From Iphinoe sp. HA4291-MV1 (lineage in GTDB: Bacteria > Cyanobacteriota > Cyanobacteriia > Cyanobacteriales > Nostocaceae): a DNA stretch of 64,000 nt. A program made the position numbers and the translations under genes. The notes beneath the pieces were generated by a model. That model did no database searches and was not told the DNA's origin. It saw only the letters and a list, made by a program, of their open reading frames with translations. Every line of letters begins with the position of its first letter. Position 1 is the first letter of the stretch. The stretch lies in NCBI GenBank assembly GCA_019359415.1, contig JAHHHH010000005.1, positions 1 through 64,000 of the forward strand, written 5' to 3'. Positions 8,836 to 16,905 of the stretch are shown piece after piece.

Positions 8836-10299
8836 ATGTCGTCAGAGAGTTACATAGAAATAGAACGCCATAGAGCCGCGATTGTTCGCACTGACTTATC
8901 TCGACCTGTGCGACTGGCAATAGAATGGTCGATTATAAATAACGATACCACGTTTTTTGACTACGGTTGCGGACACGGTGGCGATGTGCTTAGAGTAGCA
9001 AACCTAGGCTACAACAGTTCAGGCTGGGACCCATACTACTACCCTGATACCCTGTGCATTCGGGCTGATATCGTGAATTTGGGCTACGTCTTGAACGTGA
9101 TTGAAGATCCAGAGGAACGCCGCCAAGCTCTTTGCCAAGCCTGGGAACTTGCCCATAAAGTCTTAATTGTTGCGACTCAAGTCCTGATAAATGCTCCCAG
9201 TAAAACTCAACTTGCTTACGGCGATGGTATCGTCACGAGTCGCAATACCTTTCAGAAATATTACGAGCAAGAAGAACTCAAAAGATACATTGAGGAAACC
9301 CTGAATGTCGATGCGGTACCAGTCGCACTGGGTGTCTATTTTGTTTTTCGGGATGAGGCTGAAAAAGAAGGATTCAAGGCAATACGCTTTTTCTCTAGAA
9401 CCTCAACACCGAAGGTACGCATTCCTACGAAACGGTTTGAGGACTACAAAGAGAAGTTGGAACCACTGATGGCTTTTTTTACTCAACGTGGCAGACTTCC
9501 GGTAAAAGGCGAATTGGATAGCGAACAGGAATTGCTGAGTGAATTTAGGAACTTCTGCCGTGCTTTTGCTGTGGTTTTACAAGCGACTGATGAAGCAGAA
9601 TGGGATGCGATCGCCTACCGTCGTTCTCTTGATATTCAAGTTTATCTTGCTCTCACCCACTTCGATAAACGTCCCGCTTGGCAAAAGCTATCACGAGAAA
9701 TGCGTCATGACATCAAAGCCTTTTTTGGGAGTTATGAAGAAGCTTGCCAAGTTGCTGACGCCAAGCTTTTCAGTTTGGGGAAAACCGGAGTTGTTCAAAC
9801 TGCTTGCGAAAAAAGTAAAATTGGCAAACACACTCGTAGCGCTCTTTACATCCATGTTTCTGCCCTTGGTGAACTCGACCCCTTGCTACGCATTTACGAA
9901 GGCTGCGCCAGTCGTACTATTGGGCGTGTTGATGGCGCAACACTGATAAAATTTTGTACAGATGAACCGCGAATTTCCTACCTGTTCTACCCCGAATTCG
10001 ATACTGATCCTCATCCAGGATTAAAGGCGAGTATCACGATTGACTTAAAAACGTTGTGCATTACTCACCGAGACTATGAACAAAGGGCAAATCCGCCAAT
10101 TCTCCACCGTAAAGAAACATTTGTTACCAGCAACTACCCTCTCTACGAAGAATTTGCTCAACTCACCCAGCAAGAACAAGAATTAGGACTACTCAAGCAT
10201 AAAAGTGACATCGGAACCCGTGAAGGTTGGGCAAAATGTCTTGCAGAACACGGGGTAGAAATCAGAGGACATCAAATTTACCTGGTTAACAAAAGGTAA
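8836..10299 (+). CDS. DNA phosphorothioation-associated putative methyltransferase
   Basis: This 487-residue protein matches the methyltransferase family that accompanies dnd genes (TIGR04096 type). The SAM-binding motif FFDYGCGHGG is at about residues 39-48 with the acidic end of strand 2 in GWDPYY. HRAAIVRTDLSRPVR near the N-terminus is also typical. Its substrate is not established, and DNA or another component of the Dnd pathway is the likely target. I chose ATG 8836 because upstream codons in the same frame (from 8671) are repeat sequence. The context, straight after dndE, supports the assignment. Confidence 0.82.
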   Translation: MSSESYIEIERHRAAIVRTDLSRPVRLAIEWSIINNDTTFFDYGCGHGGDVLRVANLGYNSSGWDPYYYPDTLCIRADIVNLGYVLNVIEDPEERRQALCQAWELAHKVLIVATQVLINAPSKTQLAYGDGIVTSRNTFQKYYEQEELKRYIEETLNVDAVPVALGVYFVFRDEAEKEGFKAIRFFSRTSTPKVRIPTKRFEDYKEKLEPLMAFFTQRGRLPVKGELDSEQELLSEFRNFCRAFAVVLQATDEAEWDAIAYRRSLDIQVYLALTHFDKRPAWQKLSREMRHDIKAFFGSYEEACQVADAKLFSLGKTGVVQTACEKSKIGKHTRSALYIHVSALGELDPLLRIYEGCASRTIGRVDGATLIKFCTDEPRISYLFYPEFDTDPHPGLKASITIDLKTLCITHRDYEQRANPPILHRKETFVTSNYPLYEEFAQLTQQEQELGLLKHKSDIGTREGWAKCLAEHGVEIRGHQIYLVNKR

Positions 10300-10440
10300 G
10301 GATTCAACCAAAAAATAAAAAACGCTAAGTGCGTAAGTATGTGGAACTTCGCGTTATAGGTTGGCATCTTTGCCTGACATGACACAGTAAGTGTGGCAAG
10401 ATATGAAATTCATCCTGGTTAGGAGAAATAAATAAAAACA

Positions 10441-11730
10441 GTGAAAACAATTTTATCACTACTGCAAGTTTTTAAAAGCCGAAAGATGGTGGCTTTGTCG
10501 TTACTAGGTTTTTCATCCGGCTTACCCTTGTATTTAACAACTCAGACGTTACAAGCTTGGATGACTGTAGAAAAAGTCGATTTGGCAGCCATTGGGTTGT
10601 TTAGCCTAGTCGGTTTACCTTACTCATTAAAGTTTATCTGGTCGCCTTTGTTGGATCGATTTTCGCTGCCATTTTTAGGACGGCGGCAGGGTTGGTTAAT
10701 TGCGGTGCAGATTGGGTTGTTAGTAGCGATCGCCTTTATGGCTTTGCAACAACCCAAGCAAGCATTACAACTATTAGCCATCAACGCTTTTGTTATTGCC
10801 ATTTTCAGTGCGACTCAAGATATTGTCGCTGATGCTTATCGTACTGATGTCCTTCAAAAACTTGAGATGGGGGCTGGTGCGGCGGTTTTTGTCTTGGGTT
10901 ATCGAGTAGCGCTGTTAACAACAGGTTGGTTGGCGTTTAGACTAGCAGATCAGATTCGGTGGTCATCAGTTTACTTGATCATGGCAGGTTTCATGGTGAT
11001 TGGAATTCTTGGTACTCTGTTAGCACCGCAACCAAAGGAAATTAGCCCACCAGAATCGTTAGCCGATGCAGTCATATTACCGTTTGGGGAATTTTTCCAG
11101 CGCTTGGGTTTACTCCAGGGCTTTTCCATTCTGATATTCATCGTCCTTTATAGACTAGGCGATGCCTTGGTTAACAATATGTCTATACCCTTTTTGCAAA
11201 CTGAGTTCACTCTAACTGAAATTGGTGATATCCGAAACGGGATGGGACTACTTGCTACCATTGTAGGCACCTTGGCTGGTGGTTCTATCTTAAGCAAAAT
11301 TGGTATTAATCGTTCACTGTGGGTGTTTGGTGCTTTGCAAGCTTTAAGTAATATTTTTTACTTTTTACTTTCACAAGTAGGCAAAAACTACCAATTTCTA
11401 ATCATTACTATTAATGTGGAAAATTTTTGTGCTGGGTTAGCAACAGCAGGCTTTGTTGCCTTTATGATGAGTCTTTGTAACCAACGCTTTTCCGCTAGCC
11501 AATATGCTTTACTTTCCAGCTTCATGGCTGTTAGTAATAATATTCTTGTTGCTCCGGCTGGCGGATTGGCAAAAAGCATCGGTTGGTCGATGTTTTTCCT
11601 CATTAGTATCGTCGCTGCTTTACCGGGGTTATTCCTATTACCATTGTTTGCCCCTTGGAACCAAAAGCCTGCGGCAATTTCCAGACCAGGACTCAACGAT
11701 GATGAAGAGGATTTATGGGGCAGAAACTAA
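10441..11730 (+). CDS. AmpG-like MFS permease
   Basis: This 429-residue, roughly 12-helix major facilitator protein has an AmpG-like N-terminus (SLLGFSSGLPLYLTTQTLQAW) and KFIWSPLLDRF in the first cytoplasmic loops. AmpG proteins import muropeptides for cell-wall recycling. Substrate in cyanobacteria is inferred. The start is GTG at 10441. A TTAGGAG sequence lies 17 bp upstream, a long spacing. The 3' end overlaps the next gene by 16 bp, suggesting translational coupling. It is not obviously part of the Dnd island. Confidence 0.8.
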   Translation: MKTILSLLQVFKSRKMVALSLLGFSSGLPLYLTTQTLQAWMTVEKVDLAAIGLFSLVGLPYSLKFIWSPLLDRFSLPFLGRRQGWLIAVQIGLLVAIAFMALQQPKQALQLLAINAFVIAIFSATQDIVADAYRTDVLQKLEMGAGAAVFVLGYRVALLTTGWLAFRLADQIRWSSVYLIMAGFMVIGILGTLLAPQPKEISPPESLADAVILPFGEFFQRLGLLQGFSILIFIVLYRLGDALVNNMSIPFLQTEFTLTEIGDIRNGMGLLATIVGTLAGGSILSKIGINRSLWVFGALQALSNIFYFLLSQVGKNYQFLIITINVENFCAGLATAGFVAFMMSLCNQRFSASQYALLSSFMAVSNNILVAPAGGLAKSIGWSMFFLISIVAALPGLFLLPLFAPWNQKPAAISRPGLNDDEEDLWGRN

Positions 11731-12119
11731 TTATTGTTATCGCAACGGCTATTCTCTTAATTACTGGCGTCTTACTTGGCTACGTTCTCTCTCAGTTAGT
11801 TCTAGGATTTTTGACGCCTAACCTACTAACTCTTTTAGGAACTTTCAGCCTCATTATAATTTTTGGTACACTTTATTACGTTTTATTTTGGGAGTTTAGA
11901 AGACAGCAGTCGCAGACAGTACCAGCAGGAAGAACGCCACCCTCCCGAAGAGATCAGCGTGGACCTGATACACATCTCAAAAACAGGCTCGTCTCCTTAG
12001 CCGGTGATGCTACTATTGCCGAACGGCTGGTAGATCGTGTCAAGCAAGACTACCCTGGTATGCCAGAAAACTGGTATTGGGAAAAAGCGATCGCTGACTT
12101 GGAAAGCGATAGCCCGTGA
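11715..12119 (+). CDS. Small two-helix membrane protein, unknown function
   Basis: The 134-residue product has two hydrophobic segments (about residues 3-30 and 35-60), then a basic, Arg/Gln-rich linker and a soluble C-terminal domain of about 50 residues (RLVDRVKQDYPGMPENWYWEKAI). It overlaps the AmpG-like gene by 16 bp and is probably co-translated with it. I do not recognise a named family. The tail pattern recurs in cyanobacterial proteins of unknown function. Confidence 0.7.
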   Translation: MGQKLIIVIATAILLITGVLLGYVLSQLVLGFLTPNLLTLLGTFSLIIIFGTLYYVLFWEFRRQQSQTVPAGRTPPSRRDQRGPDTHLKNRLVSLAGDATIAERLVDRVKQDYPGMPENWYWEKAIADLESDSP

Positions 12120-12238
12120 GCGCCAAGCGCCTAAACTCTGTTGAAGCTACCCTTTAAAGAAGATGAAGGAACTTCCAGCAAAGAGATTGAAGAAGGTAGA
12201 AGTGTCTAAGCGCAAAGCGCTCAGCATGAGCGTTTGTG

Positions 12239-12961
12239 TTAGACGGCAAAGTGCAAATGTTTATGGAAGAACTGTGTAAGTTCGCGCCAAGAGTCTTCCG
12301 CCGCCAAGCGGTTGTAGGAAGAACGCTCGTGGCAGAAAAATCCATGATCGGCATCACTGTAAACCTTCAACGTGTACTCTTTGCCGAGTTCCTTGAACCG
12401 GGACTCGATTTGTTTAATGCGTTCCAGAGGGATGAATGGATCGGCACCACCAAAAAATAAGTATACGGGCACTGTGATATTTGTCACTGCGTCGATCCAC
12501 TCATCTGGAACCATACCGTAGAAGGGAGCCGCCACCGCGATCTCGGACGACAACTTGCAGGCGGTAAGAAAGGTCAATCCGCCGCCCAAGCAGAACCCAG
12601 TCACGCCGATCCTATCTGGGTACACATCGGGTTGTGACTTAACATAAGCCAACGCCGCCCAAATGTCCTCCTCCATAGGCTTGCCGAAATCGAGGCGGTA
12701 CATCATCGCCATCGCTTGCTCAACCTCGTCGTATCCGAACTTATTGTTTGGCAATTCGCGGTAGTACAGATCCGGCGTGAGAACCACGTAACCTTCGTTC
12801 GCAATCCGGGTTGCGACGTCTCGGATATGCGGCGTTAAGCCAAATGCCTCCATCAGCAGGAGGACAGCTGGCTTGCGGCTGCGCTCAGCAGGTGTACACA
12901 AGAAGGCGGGCATCTGTCCGTCGGGCGTGGGAATCATCACCTCTGTCTGTTCGATTTGCAT
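12239..12961 (-). CDS. Dienelactone hydrolase family protein
   Basis: This 240-residue alpha/beta hydrolase carries the Cys nucleophile in TGFCLGGG, the Asp in GGADPF and the His in DADHGF, the catalytic triad of dienelactone hydrolases. The substrate is unknown, since the family covers many small esters and lactones. I chose ATG 12961, giving MQIEQTEVMIPTPDG. The longer frame from 13018 would be encoded by a transposon-end hairpin. It stands alone, reading towards the 11715-12119 gene. Confidence 0.85.
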   Translation of the reverse strand: MQIEQTEVMIPTPDGQMPAFLCTPAERSRKPAVLLLMEAFGLTPHIRDVATRIANEGYVVLTPDLYYRELPNNKFGYDEVEQAMAMMYRLDFGKPMEEDIWAALAYVKSQPDVYPDRIGVTGFCLGGGLTFLTACKLSSEIAVAAPFYGMVPDEWIDAVTNITVPVYLFFGGADPFIPLERIKQIESRFKELGKEYTLKVYSDADHGFFCHERSSYNRLAAEDSWRELTQFFHKHLHFAV

Positions 12962-13380
12962 CTTTTTTACCGAAAAATTGGGTTTAAAGCCCCGTCCTAG
13001 AAGGACGGCTTTAGCCAAAACGTGTTAGAATTGAGACGCCGAGGTGAAACTCCTCTAACCGAAGTGAAACAGTTAAGACACACTTTGAGTTAGGAATTTT
13101 AGGGGCAACGAGCAGCGAGAACTCGATAAACAGCTAAGACTTTCAAACGATTGTCGAAAATTGAAAAGCTTTTGGAGTAATCCGCGTACCGTGGGGCACA
13201 CGGGAACGTACCTTGAAATGGGTAAACGCTTGGGGAGTTGTCCGAAAGTGGAACATAGTGTAAAAAACTGTGTTTCGGATAAGTATGAACCATAAGACCT
13301 ATAAGAAGGGAAACCAGAAAAAGGCAAGTTCAGCCCAAGAATCTCCGCACTTGCAGGGCGGAGAGTGTCAAATTTTCATT
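12962..13380. other. TnpB-type transposon relic without its coding region
   Basis: The spacer begins with the hairpin AAAGCCCCGTCCTAGAAGG/ACGGCTTT (about 12979-13007) and ends with CAAGAATCTCCGCAC...GCGGAGAGTGTCAA (about 13338-13373), matching the element end at 81-127. The roughly 300 bp between them encode no recognisable transposase but contain many short complementary stretches. That is compatible with a deleted element retaining its non-coding end or guide-RNA scaffold. The RNA interpretation is an inference. Confidence 0.45.
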
Positions 13381-13394
13381 AATCATTGCAAAAT

Positions 13395-13646
13395 ATGGCT
13401 ATATTTCGTCAGTACATTGCACCGTTTCTCGTGGTGCTAATGTTTATTATTGCCCTTGTCGCAGTGAGCGCCCGCATCTTTTTACCGTCTGATATGGCTG
13501 CGCCTGCATCTGTAGAAGAGAATGGGGAAGTAGGGGAAGTGGAGGGAATCAATTCCCCACTATCCACATTGTCCACCTTGTCACGCCAGTCGCCTCAACG
13601 GGGGGAACCCCCGCACGGCGCTGGCTCCCCTTCTTTAAGTGTCTGA
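13395..13646 (+). CDS. Short membrane-anchored protein with repeat-derived tail
   Basis: The product begins MAIFRQYIAPFLVVLMF and has one transmembrane helix (about residues 8-28), then a short acidic segment. The last 20 or so codons lie in a dispersed repeat (CGCCAGTCGCC...GGCGCTGGCTCCCC), so the natural C-terminus may have been replaced. It overlaps the GNAT start by 8 bp. An in-frame ATG at 13386 is an alternative start. Function unknown. Confidence 0.5.
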   Translation: MAIFRQYIAPFLVVLMFIIALVAVSARIFLPSDMAAPASVEENGEVGEVEGINSPLSTLSTLSRQSPQRGEPPHGAGSPSLSV

Positions 13647-14214
13647 AGAACTACTCCCAGGTTACAAAATTCGCCGTGGCTCTACCTTGGATAGAGCACT
13701 GCTAGTGAAGTTCATGCAGCAGACTTACCAAGAAGCCTTTCCACGACAAGATTTCTCCCATTTGGCAGGAACAGTCGAGCAATACTTCTCCAGAGAAACC
13801 CCCCTTTGGTGGGTAGACTTTTTAGAACAAGGAGACAAGGGGACAAGAGGACAAGGGGAAATAAGCAGAGGAGCAGGGGGAGTAGGGGGAGTAGGAGAGA
13901 AGAATAATTTTTGCCCAATGCCCAATGCCCAATGCCCCATCGCCTGTCTCTGGGTGGGAAATGCCATAGATCAAGTACGAGGCGATCGCCATGCTCATAT
14001 CTTTTTACTCTACGTTGTGCCAGAACATCGACGACGAGGTATCGCAACAGCTTTGATACGATATGTAGAAGATTGGGCAAGGGCTAGAGGCGACTATCAA
14101 ATTGGATTACAAGTGTTTCAAAACAATACAGCCGCATTGAATCTTTACAATCAGCAAGGATATCAAACCCAATCACTGTGGATGGTAAAATCTCTTGATG
14201 TTACAGGAAAATAG
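13639..14214 (+). CDS. GNAT-family N-acetyltransferase with an in-frame low-complexity insert
   Basis: The C-terminal half carries the GNAT acetyl-CoA motif (VVPEHRRRGIATALI, about residues 132-146) and the LYNQQGY end motif. The N-terminal half has the expected RRGSTLDRALL start. Between them, about 37 codons (roughly 13831-13945) encode Gly/Arg-rich sequence followed by three CCCAATG heptamers read as PNAQCP, interrupting the domain without breaking the frame. The start is GTG at 13639, inside the preceding gene. Acceptor substrate is unknown and activity with the insert is uncertain. Confidence 0.75.
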   Translation: MSEELLPGYKIRRGSTLDRALLVKFMQQTYQEAFPRQDFSHLAGTVEQYFSRETPLWWVDFLEQGDKGTRGQGEISRGAGGVGGVGEKNNFCPMPNAQCPIACLWVGNAIDQVRGDRHAHIFLLYVVPEHRRRGIATALIRYVEDWARARGDYQIGLQVFQNNTAALNLYNQQGYQTQSLWMVKSLDVTGK

Positions 14215-14320
14215 GGGTGTAAAAGAATTTTTGAATTTTGAATCTTTTCATTTCTCTTACTCTCAAATTGAGAAATAAACTAGTGTTAAGAGTTTGACTT
14301 ATTGGCACGAGAGATTATAT

Positions 14321-14345
14321 GTTAATCCCTGATAGGGATTGAAAC
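14321..14345 (+). repeat. Single CRISPR-repeat-like sequence
   Basis: GTTAATCCCTGATAGGGATT followed by GAAAC has the inverted ATCCC/GGGAT core and GAAAC end of common cyanobacterial CRISPR repeats. There is only one copy, with no spacers and no cas genes nearby, so it is not an array. It sits one base before the ATG of the HEAT-repeat gene and its AGGG could serve as ribosome-binding sequence. Confidence 0.45.
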
Positions 14346-14346
14346 T

Positions 14347-15105
14347 ATGTATGACGAAGACGACCTAAGCCTACTTGATATCGAAGCAGAGCTAGAAAGC
14401 CCTCTGGATCATATGGGACCGCTCACTGCCGAAACAGAGACGCCAAAGCCCAATCCAGAGCAGATGCTAGTATTACTAGAACATCCTCAGCCGCAGCAAA
14501 GGATGCTGGCGGCGCGTGCTTTTTGCGATATAGAAGATGCTAGAGCTACCCCCCATCTGATTCGCTTGTTGACTGATACCTGTCCTTTGGTACGGGTGAG
14601 TGCAGCGTATGGTATCGGACGCAACCCAAGCTTAGATGCTGTTGAACCCTTGATTGCCCAGTTAAAGCGAGATTGGAATGGCTATGTGCGTAAAGGAGTC
14701 ATTTGGGCATTGGGGAATTGTCGCGATCGCCGCAGCTTAGCACCTTTAGCAGACGCTTTGAGAACCGATATTTCCGCAGTGCGTCTGTGGGCAGCTAGCG
14801 CCTTAGCACAAATGGTAGATGTGGGATATGAGGCAGTTGTGGGAGCAATGCCCCCCTTGATTGAAGCCTTGGTACGAGACCCCGTAGCACCAGTACGGAG
14901 TAATTGCGCTTGGGCAATTGGACAACTCTGTCGCGAACTGCCTTCAAATGTAGTTTATGCCACTGCCATTGATGCACTGATTCAAGCCTTTGCCGAAGAC
15001 CAGGATTTGGGAGTGCGAGAAGACGCGAAAGCCGCCCTTTTGGGAGTTGGCGACCCCCGTGGACTTCAATTGATTGAAACTCTGGAACAAGAAGGATGGT
15101 TTTAA
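14347..15105 (+). CDS. HEAT-repeat protein (PBS-lyase/NblB-like)
   Basis: The 252-residue product is an array of about five HEAT repeats starting near residue 40, with typical pieces such as VRVSAAYGIGR, VRKGVIWALGN and VRSNCAWAIGQL. Cyanobacterial relatives include phycobilin lyase subunits (CpcE type) and NblB. The sequence alone does not decide among these, and a general scaffold role is possible. The acidic N-terminus (DEDDLSLLD) is not part of the repeats. The leader contains a CRISPR-repeat-like element. Confidence 0.75.
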   Translation: MYDEDDLSLLDIEAELESPLDHMGPLTAETETPKPNPEQMLVLLEHPQPQQRMLAARAFCDIEDARATPHLIRLLTDTCPLVRVSAAYGIGRNPSLDAVEPLIAQLKRDWNGYVRKGVIWALGNCRDRRSLAPLADALRTDISAVRLWAASALAQMVDVGYEAVVGAMPPLIEALVRDPVAPVRSNCAWAIGQLCRELPSNVVYATAIDALIQAFAEDQDLGVREDAKAALLGVGDPRGLQLIETLEQEGWF

Positions 15106-15106
15106 C

Positions 15107-15150
15107 AGTTATCAGTTATCAGTTATCAGTTATCAGTTATCAGTTATTTG
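15107..15150. repeat. Tandem TTATCAG heptamer repeat
   Basis: Consecutive TTATCAG/CAGTTAT units (about six) lie between the converging HEAT-repeat and sorbosone-dehydrogenase genes. The complementary form, CTGATAA repeated, occurs at about 52068-52100. Confidence 0.85.
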
Positions 15151-15187
15151 TTATTTGACAGCTGTTTACTGGTCACTGTTCACTCTA

Positions 15188-16525
15188 CTAACTCCCCGTA
15201 TACTGAATCCGATAAATGCGGTTATTTGCTTCTTCAGTGACTAAAAGACTACCATCAGGCAAAACAAGCAAACCCACAGGACGTCCCCAAGTTGTTGGTA
15301 CAGCAGGATCTAGGAGAAATCCAGTCAGAAAGTCTTCATAGTAACCTTGCGGTTGTCCTTTAGTGTCAAATGGTACAAAAACAACTTTGTATCCGGTGCC
15401 GCGATCGCGGTTCCAAGAACCACGAAAGGCAACAAAAGCGCCATTACGATATTTTTCAGGGAATGTCTGACCGTCATAAAACTGTAATCCCAATGCGGCT
15501 GAGTGCGCTTGAAATAGGACATCTGGGGTACGGGTGCGACGTGCTAGGTCAGCTCGTTTACTGGCATCACCCGTCATCTGTCGTGGATCGAGGTTTTTAG
15601 GTGATAGGTAGGCATAGGGCCAACCATAGAATTCTCCTTGCTGAATGCGTGTCAAGTAATCTGGTACCAAGTCATCGCCTATACCATCACGTTCATTCAC
15701 AGTGGCATAAAGTTCCTTAGTCACAGGGTGAAAATCTAGACCGATTGGGTTACGCAAGCCAGAGGCAAAAGTCTGCTGCTGGGAACCATCTAGGTTCATC
15801 ATCTGCACTGAAGCCCTTGGCAATGGTTCTTCGTCTACGTTAGATTCAGAACCAACAGAAACGTATAGCTTCTTTCCATCGGGTGAAACTACCACGTTGC
15901 GTGTCCAGTGCTGATTGTAACCACCGCCAGGAAGGTCAGCAATTTTTTGACCTGTACCAATCAGCTGCTGTTGACCTTTTTGATAGGGGAATCGCAGCAC
16001 AGCATTAGTATTGCCAAGGAAGAAAGAATCACCCGCAAAAGTCATGCCAAAAGGAATATTCACTCCGTTGGCTTTAGTTGCAAATGTCTGTTTGACATCA
16101 GCCACGCCATCACCGTTAGTATCGCGCAGTAAACGAATACGATTTTGCTTAGTTTCAGTGACCAACACATCACCGTTGGGAGTTAAAGCTAAAGCGCGAG
16201 GAGCATCCAAACCATCAGCAAAAACGTTGACCACAAAGCCAGAAGGTACACGCAGAGTTGGGTTATCTGGAATTGGTACTACCTCAGGTGGCTTCGAGGC
16301 ACTTTCAGTGGCGAAGGGTTTTGGCAAATCAGCAACATTAATGCGGATGGGTGTGAGTGAAAGTGGTTCTGTACGAATGGCATCTGCCGGTTGTGTAGAA
16401 TTCTGTGCTAGTTGAGCAGAAGGTGAAGATTGGAGTGTAGATTCTTCTTGGGAGGCGCGAGTCTGGTTACAGGCTGCTGCTGTAGTCAGTAGCAGAAAAA
16501 GCAGCAAGCAACGCAGATGTTTCAT
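15188..16525 (-). CDS. PQQ-dependent sugar/sorbosone dehydrogenase-like lipoprotein
   Basis: This 445-residue protein has a lipoprotein signal peptide (KHLRCLLLFLLLTTAAAC, lipid-bearing Cys at residue 19), a Ser/Gln-rich linker, then a six-bladed beta-propeller of the glucose/L-sorbosone dehydrogenase family (GDVLVTETKQNRIRLLRD, NIPFGMTF, GLRNPIGLDFHP, SLLVTEEANNRIYRI). Family members oxidise sugars using PQQ. Cyanobacterial substrate and cofactor are unproven. It is probably anchored in the outer or plasma membrane facing the periplasm. It converges on the HEAT-repeat gene. Confidence 0.85.
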   Translation of the reverse strand: MKHLRCLLLFLLLTTAAACNQTRASQEESTLQSSPSAQLAQNSTQPADAIRTEPLSLTPIRINVADLPKPFATESASKPPEVVPIPDNPTLRVPSGFVVNVFADGLDAPRALALTPNGDVLVTETKQNRIRLLRDTNGDGVADVKQTFATKANGVNIPFGMTFAGDSFFLGNTNAVLRFPYQKGQQQLIGTGQKIADLPGGGYNQHWTRNVVVSPDGKKLYVSVGSESNVDEEPLPRASVQMMNLDGSQQQTFASGLRNPIGLDFHPVTKELYATVNERDGIGDDLVPDYLTRIQQGEFYGWPYAYLSPKNLDPRQMTGDASKRADLARRTRTPDVLFQAHSAALGLQFYDGQTFPEKYRNGAFVAFRGSWNRDRGTGYKVVFVPFDTKGQPQGYYEDFLTGFLLDPAVPTTWGRPVGLLVLPDGSLLVTEEANNRIYRIQYTGS

Positions 16526-16905
16526 GGTAGGAATATCAATAATGATGCACAGCCCCTTAAAGTTAGACCAGATGTTCTAAAACTGTCACCATTCCAAAGT
16601 CCGATTTTATCGAAACGATTCTGAGTTATGAGTTTTGACTTTAGACAACCAAGGGAGTGTTAAACTGACAAGAAACACAGGGAACAGGGAAGAAGGGTTT
16701 CTTTCATTCATTGGGGACATGTAATCGCGCCCCTTGGGCGCTGACAAGAAAAATCAGCGATCGCCAGCAATTTAATGATTTCATTCAACAGCTATAAGTT
16801 AGCTTGATTGTCAATATCTTTTTGTAAAATTTAGATGCGGTTGCCCTGACATACCCCCTATTATTGCTGTTAGCGTAAAGTCTGATTTTCTGGGGAAAAC
16901 ACGTA
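16526..16905. other. Divergent intergenic spacer without a recognised gene
   Basis: This 380 bp stretch separates divergent genes and should hold both promoters. I see a GCGCCCCTTGGGCGC palindrome at about 16727-16741 and a GCGATCGC-type site, but no coding frame or recognised regulatory motif. Confidence 0.5.

Noticed and set aside
10441-12119. AmpG-like permease and following small gene as part of the Dnd system
   Set aside because: They follow after a spacer with no dnd-type repeats and neither family is known to associate with phosphorothioation.
14321-14345. CRISPR array start
   Set aside because: Only one repeat-like unit, no spacers and no cas genes; listed as a lone repeat.
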